Assembly (NCBI GenBank): GCA_016647705.1
Contig: CM028327.1
Span: 42,348,017 to 42,412,016, forward strand
DNA length: 64,000 bases
Reading direction: 5' to 3'
Origin: Eucommia ulmoides
Taxonomy: Eukaryota; Streptophyta; Magnoliopsida; Garryales; Eucommiaceae
The notes under the pieces were generated by a model that saw only the letters and a program-made list of their open reading frames with translations, had not been told where the DNA came from and did no database searches. Of this stretch, positions 36,201-48,632 are shown piece by piece (the stretch's first letter is position 1; each line of letters opens with the position of its first letter). The translations under genes were made by a program, and so were the position numbers.

Positions 36201-37127
36201 ACCAACTATATTGATTTCAGAAATCATAGCTATAAGTTGGTCCTCGGTAAGATTCGCCTGTGGAACAGGACGACGTCTTTGCCGGCAGTTCCGAGCCAAA
36301 TGGCCCGCCTTCCCACAGTTATAACAAGTAAATTGTTCAGAATTATTTCTTGAAGGGAGTTTGTTTCTATTCTGATTTTGATGCACATTTCTGTTCTGGT
36401 TATTGTGGTTGCGATTCTGATTTTGATTTTTCATATTTTTCCCTTTAGGTTTCAGAATAGCGTAAGATGATTTTTTGTGAGCGTTGTTAGAAACAACAAG
36501 CACTTCATCTTTCTGATCTTGTTTTCGGGCCTCCTCCTCAATCCGAAGACGAGTGATCAAACTTTCTAAAGAAAACTCTTTAGTTTTATGCCTTAGAGTA
36601 TTCTTAAAATCTTTCCATGAGGGGGGTAATTTGTCAATTAAAACAGCAACTTGAAATTGTTCATCAAGGGACATACCTTCAGCAATTATTTCGTGAGCGA
36701 TTTTCTGAAGTTCATGAGACTGAACCTCCACTGATTTGTCGTCGGTCATTTGGTATTTCAGATACCGACTAACAGCATATTTTTTACTTCCAGCCTCCTC
36801 AGTATCGTATTTCTTCGAAAGAGCATCCCAAACTTCCTTTGCAGTTTTGTTAGAGCAGTAATAATCATACAGATCATCAGACATGCCATTAAGAATAAAA
36901 TTCTTACAACGGAAATCATTTTCCTCCCAAGACTTAACTTCTTGAATCTGAGCGTCTGTAGGAACTTGAGGTAATTGAGGTTTTTCGGTTGTACAGACAA
37001 ATGCTACTTTTTCGATAGTAAGAAAAAATAACATTTTCTGTCTCCACCTTTTAAAATGAAACCCTTCAAAACGAAAAGGTTTGTTGAGATCAACAGTTAC
37101 TTGTTTAAAATCGTGATCAGCAGACAT
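33246..37127 (-). pseudogene. Copia gag-pol polyprotein with two in-frame stop codons
   Basis: One frame of 1293 positions. The gag lies at about 1-290 with a CCHC knuckle CYNCGKAGHLARNC (268-281). The protease has WWVDTGAS (Asp317). The integrase has an HHCC finger (HARLCH...CEYC) and Asp505, Asp568 and Glu604, so DD35E spacing is intact. Reverse transcriptase has CIYVDD (978-981), and RNase H includes EGYSDADW and [11 protein letters not shown]. Stops interrupt it at position 1069 (TAA, 33923-33921) and 1109 (TGA, 33803-33801), between reverse transcriptase and RNase H. All catalytic residues checked are kept. The ATG at 37127 is only 27 nt from the 5' LTR. It could not make RNase H without readthrough. 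Confidence 0.9.
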
Positions 37128-37154
37128 CTTAGCAGATATTGAACGTCTTAAAAT

Positions 37155-37767
37155 TGTTGTCGCAGAAAATAAATAAAGTACGAGTTTACCAAAATTTCTT
37201 GGGATGAGTCGCGGACTAGGTCGCTCTCTTTAAAACGTTTCGCGGCTCTGCCCAAGAACGTGCAAGCAGTGTATCAGCCCCGTCGTCCCCAAGATAAAAC
37301 AGCCCAGAATTCTCCTCTGTCTAGGACGTTCTTTGCACTGCAGAAGTCCCGAAAACCAAACACCCCCACACACTGTTCGCAAAACGAACAAACTGCTCGG
37401 AAACCAAAATCGGACTGACAAAACAGTACCGGAACAAATCGGAACAATTCCGGAAGATCAAACCAAAAATTGTTTCGGAACAGAAACAGATCTGAAATCG
37501 GAACAGAAACAGAAACGAATCCGGAACAGAAACAGAAACGAAACCGGAACATAAACAGAAACGAAACCGAAACAGAAGCTGAAACAGAAACAGCTTACTG
37601 ATTTTTTTTCTATGCCTCAACTGAAGAAAAAAAACTTCAATTTATAGGAAAAAATTTTTGTTTTGAAACCGAAAGTAATAAATAATAAAAACGTTTTTTG
37701 CTTCAAACGTTTTTAGGAAAATACAAACGTTTTTTTTTATTTTATTTTAACGGTTCAAAATCAAAAG

Positions 37768-37858
<91 letters not shown>

Positions 37859-38176
37859 TTAATTAAACTGAATAAATTTTTTCTAAAAAATAAATAAGTG
37901 CCACCTCATCACACGTGCGACTCGACTCGGCACGGCCGGCCGGCCGGACGGCGGCGCGCGCGTGTGGTAAACCGATAGGGATGTAACTCCTCTCCCCTCC
38001 ACAAAATGTGGGTACCCCTTGGGGCACACCCCAAGTGTCTCACATACCCTTAGATATCCACTTTAATTTTTCCTCTCCCAACCAATGTGGGACAAAAGGT
38101 TTTGAGAAAAAAACCAATTTGACACATTTGGCACTTTCTATTCTAAAAATTAAATTAAAATTCATTTGTTTCAACA
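37155..38176 (-). mobile_element. 5' LTR of the copia element (1022 bp)
   Basis: Matches the 3' LTR apart from scattered substitutions and a pure (TA)n run of about 83 bp at 37772-37854. The 3' LTR has TTTTAAGAAAAAAAATATTT at that place. Confidence 0.9.
37772..37854. repeat. (TA)n microsatellite, about 41 units, in one LTR
   Basis: Uninterrupted TA dinucleotides, absent from the partner LTR. Confidence 0.95.
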
Positions 38177-38639
38177 TAAGATGTTACATATAACATTTAC
38201 ATGAAATACGACTTACATCTCCAAAAAATTATTACTATCTCAGTTTAAAGAGAACGATCCCTCAGTGATTATTGTGTAAAAAAATAATTTTTCAACAATA
38301 GGTTTATGATAAAATTGTATATTAATGTTCAACTTTTTTTTATTAGAAGCTACCATATTTGTTTCTACATTTTTAGGAGTAATAAAAACTAAAAGCACGA
38401 TAAAGAATATAACTGCTTATTAATTAGAGGTAAATTAATCTACAAATTTTTAAAATTAGTAATCAGTATAAAATAAAACAAATGGGTATAATCGATAATT
38501 AAAATCTCAAAAAAAAAAAAAGGAAAAAATACCAAAGAATCCTGGTAAAACACAAAATTTACCACATAATCCCACACACATTTTTTTGCACACAATAATC
38601 CTACAAAAGGCGTTACTATGCACCAGAAAGTCCTATTTT

Positions 38640-39440
38640 TTTTTATTTACCCATTTTACCCTTCCTTATATACATCGCCTCACACGATCTTCTTCTCCCT
38701 CTACAATCGCCGCTCCTTCCAAGTCTTCACCTGCCCTCTCTCGCCTCTTTTGCTACCCAGAACCGCCTCAAAGCTCACGTTGGGAAATTGGTAGACGAGA
38801 TCGACAAAGCTCACAATCGGAAAACCGGCGTACGCACACCTTTCCAATCTTCTCCTCCCTCTCAAATCGGTCTCGCTCTTCCTTCACGTTCATCGTTCTC
38901 ACTCTCCCCGTTAATCGATATTCGTCTTTTACGTAGATTTTCACCATTCCAACGTGTTCATCGTCGTACCATCGGTGAGACATCATCGTTCGTCGTCGTC
39001 CATTGTTCCAGATTTGATAACGATAACCCTAGATCGTTCTCAGATTCTTTCTAATTCGATTTGTTTGATTTATTCTCATATTCTCACAATTTCGAATGCC
39101 ATTTGTTCGATTTGTTCTCAAATCTTTCGAAATTGAACGCCTTTGTTCGATTTGTTCGATGTGTCCAAGTTTTGTTTCGCCTTGTGGACAAATCCCCTTC
39201 ATGCTCTCTGCGTTCAATTTGGATTTTGGAATCCTTGACTAGAATCAATGGTTTTGGCTTCAAGATCTATGGTATGCTCATCAATTCCCGTCCATAGCTG
39301 TAGACATCTCGTGACAAAAGCGTGGGTCCATCTCCAGCAAATCGAAGCCAAATTCGAGCTCGATGCAGGCCTTGAGCTCGTCGACAATTGACATTCTAGT
39401 CTGTTACGCTTCGGTTTTTCGTTGGTTCATTCGAGTACAA
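38640..39440 (+). other. Exon-like, GC-richer block of unknown nature (block B)
   Basis: A CT-rich leader (CTTCTTCTCCCTCTACAATC) is followed by a short exon-like reading NRLKAHVGKLVDEIDKAH (about 38760-38815). Then comes leader-like sequence with repeated TTCGATTTGTTCGA words (39050-39160). No long ORF or family is recognised. Palindromic words lie on both sides (31330-31740 and 39600-39790). Confidence 0.3.
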
Positions 39441-39599
39441 TTCTACTACTACTAACTTCAAGTTCTCTTGCTCCTTTAATTGATTTAGTGTATTGATTTG
39501 ATTGATTTGAATGGAATTTAAGGTTTATTTAGTTGAATTGATTTGATTTTTTATTGGTAAAAATCAAGAATATGAATGTAAGATAGCGGAATTATCAAT

Positions 39600-39790
39600 T
39601 TGAATGAAAAATTAGATCGTGTTATATTCAACACGAGATCGTGTTGAATGTAACACGAATATATGATAGAGGAATTATTAATTTGAATGAAAAATGTGAA
39701 ATGTAACACAATCTGAGATGATATTGAATGTAACACGATTTGAGATGGTATTAAATATAAAACGACTTTCATGTTGAATATAACATGAGG
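39600..39790. repeat. Cluster of GTGTTGAATGTAACACG words (right half of cluster B)
   Basis: GTGTTATATTCAACACG, GTGTTGAATGTAACACG, TGTAACACAATCTGAGATG and ATTGAATGTAACACG recur in under 200 bp. These are the same words, in complement, as in the 31330-31740 field. Confidence 0.55.
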
Positions 39791-39819
39791 GATAAAATCG
39801 TTATAAAAATATAAAAATA

Positions 39820-40857
39820 TCATTTTGAAATATATTTTTAAAAAAAAAATATATTTGATAATTTTATCATCGTATAAAGATTTCTTAAAAAAAAAAAAAT
39901 TATTTCGTCTCAAATTAATCTTTCTGTTTCAAGTAACACGAATCCCATGGTTGTATGATTTGAACACGTCACTATCTCAATTGGGAAACCTCAATCACAT
40001 CAATGATTAAAAGTCAACTACTACATATAGGTTTAAATTTAATACCATATTTTTTTTCTCCTAGTACTATGTGATCTTTTTGGATAAGATGAGGGTTGCA
40101 ATTATGGCTAGTAAATGAAACAATAATTGCTACAAATTTATAATATAATAATGTATATGGTCACGGGATATATTTACATAACCCAAAACTAAGATTCAAC
40201 AATCCAAAAAAAAAAATCAAAAAAAAAATCTTAATTTCAATACATCATGTCGTGTGAGAAAATAAGTCCTTCAAATCATTCAAAAAAATAATTGGTTGAG
40301 TTGGACATAAAGTAAATCAGATACACTTTATCGTAAAATTAAAAAATAAAATAAAAAGATCTATATTTATACAACACAGTGTTAACGTTAACAAGTGATT
40401 TGATTTGTAAATAATGCATCATTTTAATTTTCGTTTTATGTATCATTTTAATTTTCGTTTTCATTCTCTTCACTTTGATTTCCATATCGAGTATTTTCTC
40501 TTCAAATTATTTTTTATCTAGTAAACATTCACGTTTGATAACATTCAAATTAAAATTTGTTAATATTCATTAGTTCAATATGATAACATTAAGTGTAAAA
40601 GAGTAAAACTCAAATACTATTACTGAAATGAGTAGTGAACATTCACTTGTGTCTATTTCTTCATGTTTTGATATTGCTTGATTATTTTCAAGCCGAAGGA
40701 AGAATATTGATTTGATGTAGTTCTATGACTCAAATTATTTTTTCGAAGAACAAAAATGAATCTAGAGAATTATAAAATTCAAATTTTGAATATGAAAATG
40801 GAAATTACGTGCATTAATAATTGAAAACTTAACATAACTAAAAACTTCTTTAATTGC
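39820..40857. other. AT-rich stretch, no gene seen
   Basis: Poly-A/T runs and a few AACATTCA words (40525-40660) reminiscent of cluster B. No coding signal. Confidence 0.3.
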
Positions 40858-40985
40858 GTGTTTATAAGAGAAAATGACAATACAATGGACGTTATCTAAA
40901 TTGAATAGTTAATACAAAATTGTGTTTATAAGAGAAAATGGCAATACAATGGACGTTATCTAAATTGAATAGTTAATACAAAATT
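40858..40985. repeat. Tandem duplication of 64 bp
   Basis: GTGTTTATAAGAGAAAATG, CAATACAATGGACGTTATC and TAAATTGAATAGTTAATACA occur twice at an offset of 64 bp with one visible difference. Confidence 0.85.
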
Positions 40986-42715
40986 ATGTTAAAATTAATG
41001 AAATAATTAAAAATAAAGCGTGAATAATTTTTTAAACTATCTTTATGTATGAATAAAATATTATATTTAAAAAAAAATACATAAATCATTAAATTCTTAT
41101 ATTTTCAGGACAACTAGTTGTGCGGGTATAAAAAATTAAATTAAATTTATATTAATAGATATTTAACATTTGACTATTATATATGAAACATCAGTGTTGT
41201 TTCTTTTAATTTAATGTTAAATAATATTTTTTTAAAATAAAAAATTAATACATTTAAAAAAAATGTCATTTTCGATGAGTCTAATTTATTTCAACGCTTC
41301 AAAATAATAAACAAAAGAGTAACATAAATTTAGTATTAAATTCTAAGAGGAGATATATAATTCTTAAAATTGTTAATGTGTGTTTGAATAGAAACTTTAT
41401 TTATTTATTTATAGTTCTTTTAATTTTGTTTTTGAGACTAATTTTTAAACAAAATAATCGCTTTCACTATGTATTGTTTAATAGTTATTATTATTAGAAA
41501 TTTTAACAGTGATTATTAATAAAAAAATCACAACAAAAGAGAAGAAAAATATAATTATTTCGGCCAATTTAATATGTTATATTTATAAAAAAAAAAAAAA
41601 ATAGACATTTATTTTGAATTGGAAGAAAATCATTGAACTATTTAGGTAATTAATTAGAATAAAAAGAATTAATTTAAGTATAAAGGGTGTAATTAATTTA
41701 AATTAAAAATGTTATTAAAATTATATTATCTTTAAAAGTAAAAAAATATGAAAAATCATAATATTATTGTGGGGAGTTAATATAATGAGAGTTAAACAAA
41801 TCTTAACCATTCATTCATTCATTCAAATTAATAGAAATTAAGAGATGAGCAATATTTGAATATGAGAGTATGTCTTCCGCTTTTATATATAACATACTGA
41901 TTCCAAGCACCCTTTCCACTGCCATGATATAGTAGTTATTATTGTGTAATAATTTGAGTTTATATTCTAGATATTCCTTGTTATTTTTATAAATATTAAG
42001 ATCACTCCCTATTATTTTGGTAATAACTGAGTTACCCTTATTATTATCACATTTTGTAGACAAAATACTAGCAACATATATTTTTATTCTTTTATTTATA
42101 ATTTTTGTTTTTATTTTATTTTTAATTTTTACTCTCTATCTTTCTCTTTTGTTTATTTTTTTATTTTTTGCTTCTATTCTGTATTTTTTTTTTTTATATG
42201 GTATTTATAGAAAAAACAAAAAAGAAAAAATATGCAAAAAGAAAAATTTAAAATTAAAAACAAATTTTTTTTTTTTGCTATTTTTCCTTTTTTATTCAAT
42301 TCAGTTTTTTTATTTTACAATTCTTTTTTATTTTTTTGGATTTTTAATTTCAATTTTTTCCTACTAATACCGTACCAGAAAATTAAAAAAGAATTAGAAC
42401 AAAATAAGTAAAAAATACAGAATAAAATAAAAAATAAAAAATAAGAGAGAGAGTTATACAAACTACAAAATAGAAAATAAAATAAACAACAAAAAATATT
42501 ATGTGATGAATGTATTTTTAACAAAAAATATGATAAAATGTATCCTAGGTAATTAAATTGAAACGATAAAAGATGTCTATGGTATTATAAAAATATAAAA
42601 AAATATCCTTAATATTTCTCGAAATGGCAAGAAATGTCTCACATTTAAACTCGTAATAGTATTATTTATTTCTTCGAATTTACAAATATAAATACTAATA
42701 AATTAATGGGTGAAT
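40986..42715. other. AT-rich stretch, no gene seen
   Basis: Very AT-rich with long T and A runs (for example 42100-42520). Reading frames here are Phe/Leu/Ile/Lys artefacts. Confidence 0.35.
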
Positions 42716-42719
42716 AATG

Positions 42720-43110
42720 AAATTAGGATTAGTTAGGGGGTGTTTACTGCTTTTTTTTTTAATTATAGGATTCGCTTTTGTTGACCAACAAAAAGGTAAT
42801 TGTTATTATTATATGTGGAGAGGTTTGCATTCCCATGCAGCTTGCTGTCAAACACTTTATTTTGGAGTTCGATGCTAACCCTAATTAAAGGCCCACTTTT
42901 ACTTACTTGCAGGTGGGGGCAAAAAAAAATTGTAGAACTGGAAAGCTCTTCTCTCTCCTCTCTCTAGATCTTCTCTCTCCTCTCCTTCTCCCTCTCCCTC
43001 TCTTTCTCCTCTTCTTCTCTCTGACACAAGTACATTTGGTCATTTTCATACTTGGAAAAATCTAGAGGCTGCTGCTGCTGCTGCTTCCATGTTGGTTCAG
43101 ACGTCCAGTG
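42720..43110. other. Promoter-like stretch with long CT tract
   Basis: Contains AACCCTAATTAAAGGCCCAC (telo-box next to a GGCCCA site II-like element) and a CT tract at 42946-43020, followed by GCTGCTGCTGCTGCTGC. The look is that of a plant gene leader, but no convincing coding exon follows on either strand. It may be a gene fragment. Confidence 0.3.
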
Positions 43111-43623
43111 ATGTTAATTTATGTTTATATTGATTTAATTTTTCTTGGACGTGGAATGTACGTTGGTTGGTGGAAATGGAAAAAAAAAATAAAGAAAAAT
43201 AGAGGATAAGATTTTTATTGTTGGATAAGGAAAAATATTGAAAAAATCGGTGGGAAGTCTTCCATTTAAGTTTTAATTGATCAAAAGTCTTATATGCAAT
43301 AAATTTTTTTTTTTATTTAGTCTCATTTGTTTTAAAAAAAAAAATTGAAGATAACCACGCGATAGTTACATATAACTATTTTGTATGTAATATTACTGTA
43401 TTAATTACAGGTAACTAATTTTTTTTTTTCTAGTTACATGTTCCAAATGTTCCAATAATATGTAATTTTTTAGTTATATCTCTCTGATATATAATTAAAA
43501 AATTTGATATCTTTCAGTTACATGTTTCAATAATATGTATTTTTTTAATTACATTTCTCTGATATGTAACTAAAAAATTTGATATTTTTTTAGTTACTCA
43601 CAAAATATTATACATATATATAT

Positions 43624-43654
<31 letters not shown>

Positions 43655-43974
43655 ATTGTAACATGGAATTAATATTATATAAGTATATGTAACTAAAAAT
43701 ATCCAAATATGGGTGAGAAGTAACAGTTATGAAATTGTAGCTAACTTTAGTTACATATAACAGAATTCACTATAAAAACCAAATGTACTCACTAAAAGAC
43801 TCCCTACAATCCCTGCAATATCCCTACAATTATTACAATGTAGGGTTAAAACACAAGTGAAATCTAACTTAAAAAACAAAATCAAAATCAAAATCTAATA
43901 ACACAAAAGGAGTTCTCACCAATTAAACTTAAAAAAAAAAAAATTCAGCGATTTTTACAAAAATATTTTCGCTT

Positions 43975-44328
43975 GTATCGTTTGGTTAAAAAAGAAAATA
44001 AAAAAAATAATTGACTTTAACATAATTTATTTTTTTATCTTCATATATTACAAAAATAAGTTAAGAATTCTATTATCAAAGATATAATTGTAATTTTACT
44101 CATTCTCCCTCACGTTCTTTTATTTTCTTCTTAAATTTGTGTGGAAAAAAATTATTTCAAAATTATGTATGTTCCTTTCTATTTTCAAAAATTACGTATT
44201 TTTCTTTCTATTTTTTTTCTCCCATTTTTCATACATACCGAACAAGTTTTTTTCATTTTTTAATTTTCTATTCTATTTCTCTTTTTCATTTTTATTTTTC
44301 TATTTTTTCCACTAAACCAAACCCACCC
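43975..44328. mobile_element. MITE, second member of the family at 60066
   Basis: The inner part aligns with 60066-60459 (ATATAATTGTAATTTTACTC, AAATTTGTGTGGAAAAAAAT and AATTTATTTTTTTATCTTCA match well). The left end GTATCGTTTGGTT and the right end AACCAAACCCACCC form inverted tips. Confidence 0.55.
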
Positions 44329-44557
44329 TTAATTTATCAAGTGGATGATATTATATGATATATAGGGGGCTCTAGTTTAATTTTTGTCTGTTAAAAAAAT
44401 ATATATATTAAAAAATAAAATAAAATTGTCTTTATCACCATTCCTTAAAATTAGGGGCCCTTGATATGATTGGGCCACAGCTGCATCGATCATTATAGAG
44501 TATGTCATCGATTTAATTAATAAAAAAAATAATAATAATTCACCTATGTTACATTTA

Positions 44558-45050
44558 GGGGTGTCAAAAGAATCGAGATGTTCGCAAATCACTAAAAAAA
44601 ATGTTTGTTTAATAATAAATTAAGTTTTAAGTTTAAATTATTTTTTATTAATTTAATATTCTAGTTTAGCCGAACTTTCTTGAATATGTTCACGAATAAA
44701 TTATATATATATATATATATTAAAAATATTATATTATACTTTTGTGTAATATATATAATTATATTTTTTAGCTCGGTTAGAGCCCGTTTATGTTTTCAAG
44801 TTCAATCTTGACTCTTTCATATTTTAATCAAGTTAAGTTTGAGTTCAGACGTATTTACTCGACCCGAGCTTAAACATTGTATGTTGAGTTCGGTTCAACT
44901 TCAAACTCAACTCTTTAAAAAAAATATATATATACAAATTAACAAATTAATTACTATTTGGCTCATATACATATTTATATTAAAAAAAAATCAGTTACTA
45001 AAATTCAATAACTCTATATCGGTCAATATACGATGAACAGAGATGGAATC
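44558..45050. mobile_element. Possible hAT-MITE fragment
   Basis: TTTAGGGGTGTCAAAAGAATC at the left is a typical hAT-MITE start. The interior carries GAGTTCGGTTCAAC / TCGACCCGAGCTT words common in such elements. No matching right end was found, so it may be truncated. Confidence 0.3.
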
Positions 45051-45059
45051 GGCCATTAA

Positions 45060-46560
45060 AAAGTTTAGGGGAACTAATTGTTATATTTTTCAATTTTTTT
45101 GGTGTATTTTTGTATAGTTTTTTTTGGGTGATTTTTTTATTTTTGGTACAGATGGTTGGACAAGGAGATTTTGAATACTAGACCTCTCACTAGGAAGAAG
45201 CACAAGATAACCGTCATGTTTGAAGAAAGAAAGACCTGGGTTAATTTTGTGGATGATTTATTATTGTTTATGAGATGTTGTCTCTTTTAATTAAATTATG
45301 TCAAATTGCAATATTCATGCTGTCAAAACCTGGTAATTATAAATAATTGGTTAGGTGTGTTTGTTGTCTTGGACATGGATTGTCTCTTTGATCTCCATGT
45401 TGGGAGATCACGAGTGGCTATTGGAAGATCTAGAATGAAGTACATTTTCATTAATTATAAATATATTTAAAAAATAAAATAAAAAAAATAAAGTCCATAT
45501 AAGCAACATTAATTTTCATTCAAAAAGTGTATATAGTGAAGAAGGACATCAAAAGTAAACAAGGGTTTAGGAGGGGCCTCAACTCAAAGCCTCTAATTTG
45601 AACACTTGTTCATATCTTGCATAAAGAATGACGGGGTCCTAATTTCTTTTGACTTTTTAAATCTCATGGTTTGACTCCAAAAAGAAAACCATTCAATCTT
45701 TCGGGGGTCACATATGTCAAACTCATGGCCTCCCTATTCCTATTTTTAACAATATGGTGCTCTTAAAAAATCTCTGAGGCCTTTCGTTAATACTGGGCGT
45801 TAATTTAGATAAAAATTCACTTCGGATATTTAAAATTACCGGAGGAGAGAGATCATTGTTAGTCCATGACGATGATAGAGATGGGCAAATTGATGCTTAT
45901 TGGAGGTGTTTTGACACTGTTCTACTTGGGGTTTTGGTAATGTTCATAGTCGTGACTTGTGATGTATAGTTTCTCGGGTGTATGCAATGGTTCTTTTTTT
46001 GGTGCGTCACGCCATGTCCGTGATCTCCCGCCTATGACGGCTTTTGAATATCTAAAGTCAGCTTCCATCTAAATTAACATTCATCGTAAACAGAAGGGTT
46101 TCGTAGAATTTTAGTCACAATTGAAAGAATAGATTGCTGAAAAGACGAGTGAGAAGACAGAGAAATGATTTCAAGGGCCAAAATTATAATTTGCCCCTTT
46201 ATTAAACACTTGGTGGAATGCAAATATGGGGGAAAACAAGTCTCTCTAAAAGTGATTTTTATAGACAAAATTTCCCCACATAAAAGCATTTTTGACACCA
46301 TTTGTAAACCCTAATGTCAAATCACAAAAATTCAAGCATTTGTACTTTCAATTCAAAGTTCAATCCACCAATAGTATATTCAAAGAGATGCCACTACAAC
46401 TTTGGATTCACTCCCTTTTTAAAATAAAGAAAAAATAAAATTAAAAATAAATAAGAAACAATGTTCAGCAAGTTGATTTTCAATAATCATTTTAAATTTT
46501 GCACATTTATGGGAGTCTTAATTATTTCAAATGAAATATTTATACATTTCGTTAACCAAA
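45060..46560. other. Intergenic stretch, no supported gene
   Basis: Mixed sequence with a few gene-like patches (for example around 45840-46060) but no convincing exon pair, RNA gene or bounded repeat. Confidence 0.3.
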
Positions 46561-46569
46561 GTTGTTTCA

Positions 46570-47135
46570 ACCATAAGTACCGACTCCTACATTTGATTTT
46601 GATGATAACATTTCAGTTAACATCTTAAATATACTAGTCGTATTTTAAGTATTTTGATAAGAATAGGTTAACTTTATTTAACCCATTTAGAAGTGAGTGT
46701 GATTTTTTGTGAGATATTTTGAGATAAATTGTTAATTTATTAGAAATATTATATGATATAAGGTTATAAGAATTTAAAATAGTGTTTGATCTCAACCTTT
46801 AGATCTAAAATTGATCCAATGATTCAAAATGTAAAATATGTCCTTTATAAAATAGATATATGTTGAACATGTTAGCAGAAGCACATCAGCTCGAATGAAT
46901 TCTTGAAATAGACTTCTCAAGGGATTTGTAAGAGCGCTTTAAGTCTCACCCATAAAAGGATAAAATTTAATGGATTGAACTCTGTTGGAGGTGAAAGAAG
47001 TTGATGTAGGCAAACAACTTGTTGAACTATTATAAATAAGGCGTCAATATCTATAATCCTTACTCTCTTTATGCGCGTGGTTTGTTTTCATTGCTTAGAT
47101 TGCTTAATTTATTTGATCACTTTTGTCTAACTCTC
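46570..47135 (+). mobile_element. LTR-like remnant, possibly SIRE-type copia
   Basis: TTTGATTTTGATGATAACAT near the start and a TATA-like TATTATAAATAAGG near 47030, followed by a CT-rich leader, recall SIRE-type LTRs. The ends and target duplication are not resolved. Confidence 0.3.
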
Positions 47136-47139
47136 AATT

Positions 47140-47460
47140 AGCATTTTTTTTTTTTTTTGACAAACAAATATTATATATAAGATAAGGGAAAGGGTCTCCC
47201 TTACTATACGAGAATGGGATGTCATGTAATCTGCAAGACCCCAAACCAACAAAATACATTGTTCATCAACAGTCAAGAACCCAAGGTCAAGACAAGCAAA
47301 CCCTAGCGAGCAAGCCCAATCAGTGTCTACATGTACACCAATCGTTCTTTAAGCCCACATTAGCCACCCAAAAAGAATAAGCTACATACCAAAACTATGC
47401 ACAATAGGTATGCAACATATCTTACAGTACAATATATCAATACAAAAAGGAAAAATGAAC
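47140..47460 (-). mobile_element. Possible 5'-truncated LINE 3' end
   Basis: On the minus strand the sequence ends GGGAGACCCTTTCCCTTATC, then TATATATAATATTTGTTTGTC and a run of about 17 A. This is the style of plant L1 3' tails. No reverse transcriptase part is present and the target duplication was not found. Confidence 0.3.
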
Positions 47461-47616
47461 ATATATTCCCACGAGTTTGACATCTTTTTCACAAAATGAC
47501 CCGCATAAGCCAAAAGATAGCCGGAATACCAACACTTCAGCAACTTTGAATTGAAAATTCAAAAAACAATAAGTTTCTTCAAAATACAGTAACAACACCC
47601 TCCCAACTCCAATATC

Positions 47617-48056
47617 CCGAATTTTAGTAAGTGCTCTATTTAGTCCTTCAACTTTGGATAGAAAAATGTTAACCCTTAATTTTATAAATATAGAATATTT
47701 GGTCTTTTTGTTCATAATTTTTTTTTTTAGAATTGATGAAACGATTGTCAAGTGATTTGCACATGACATTCCATTGAGTTGTACATTTTAACTTTATTTT
47801 TTGGGAGAACTGAAAATAATCAGGTGTCTAACAAAATAAAATAATAAAAAACGCATACGGTGTCACGTAGAATAATGTGATAACCAACTTCAATAACCCT
47901 AATAGGTTGTTTTTTTTTTCTTTTCTTTTTTTTTTTTAACCGAGAGACCATATAGACTTTTTTTATAAAGTTAAAGGGTATATTATCCTGTTTGAAAGTT
48001 GAAGGACTAAATAGGATATTTAATAAAACTAGGAGGACCAAAATTGAATTTTGCCC
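47617..48056. mobile_element. Long inverted-repeat element, MULE-like remnant
   Basis: Arms of about 90-100 bp face each other: CTATTTAGTCCTTCAACTTT near 47627 and the complement of GAAAGTTGAAGGACTAAATAG near 48000. Similarity continues outward (TTTTAGTAAG / CCTAGTTTTATTAA) and inward (CTTAATTTTATAAATA / TTTATAAAGTTAAAGGG). The outer end at the right reads AATTTTGCCCTA. The left tip is decayed. Confidence 0.45.
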
Positions 48057-48632
48057 TAACCAATAGATAGCTTTGATCCAAACCTATGGTATTATTTTTA
48101 AAACAATTTAATATTTTATTAAACTAATTTGTAATAAAAAATTTTGTTAAAATATAATGTGAAACCTTAGGGAAATATTTCTTAAAATTTGATATGATAA
48201 TTATATCATGCCACTAGGGAGATTACTTTTGATTTATTTAATTAAGTGCTTTACAAGTAATGTCTCATCACTTCTTTTTAATTTAAAATTCAAAAATTAT
48301 ATTAATTATTCAAAAGTTGGATACCAAAATAAAAATTAAATGCATAAATCAATTAAAAAAAAATTGTTTTTTTCAATTACTTTATACACTTGCATAATCA
48401 ACCAGTATATTTGATCCTTATTTTTGGCCAAAATTTAGGTAATCAGTATTACTTTTAGGGGTGTACATGGCGGAGTTGTTTAGGTAATAAATATTTTAAA
48501 AAAAAAATTACTGAAAGAATATTAATTTCAACTTATTTACGGGAGTGATGCATTTCAGCGTTCGGAACGTCGAAATCGTTGTTATATTTTTTTATTTTTT
48601 ATTTTTGATCCTGGCCTTGTGAAGGCCGGGAT

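Larger units (their letters stand above)
31746..38176 (-). mobile_element. Complete Ty1/copia retrotransposon with both LTRs
   Basis: The LTRs (31746-32690 and 37155-38176) run TGTTGAAAC...GCGACAACA on the minus strand. A perfect 5-bp target duplication TAAGA flanks the element (31741-31745 and 38177-38181). The polypurine tract AAGTGGGGGAT abuts the 3' LTR. The domain order protease, integrase, reverse transcriptase, RNase H is that of copia. The two LTRs differ by scattered, mostly C/T or G/A, changes and by a (TA)n expansion in the 5' LTR. It is therefore a fairly young insertion, into cluster B. Confidence 0.93.

Noticed and set aside
43040-43095. Minus-strand micro-ORF MEAAAAAASRFFQ next to a GT donor
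   Set aside because: The poly-Ala comes from a GCT repeat. No downstream exon could be joined.
42946-43095. Possible microRNA precursor near the CT tract
   Set aside because: No stem-loop and no known plant miRNA sequence could be matched.
45866-45940. 24-codon frame MTMIEMGKLMLIGGVLTLFY with a hydrophobic core
   Set aside because: Looks like a signal anchor but is very short. No second exon, leader or recognisable family was found.
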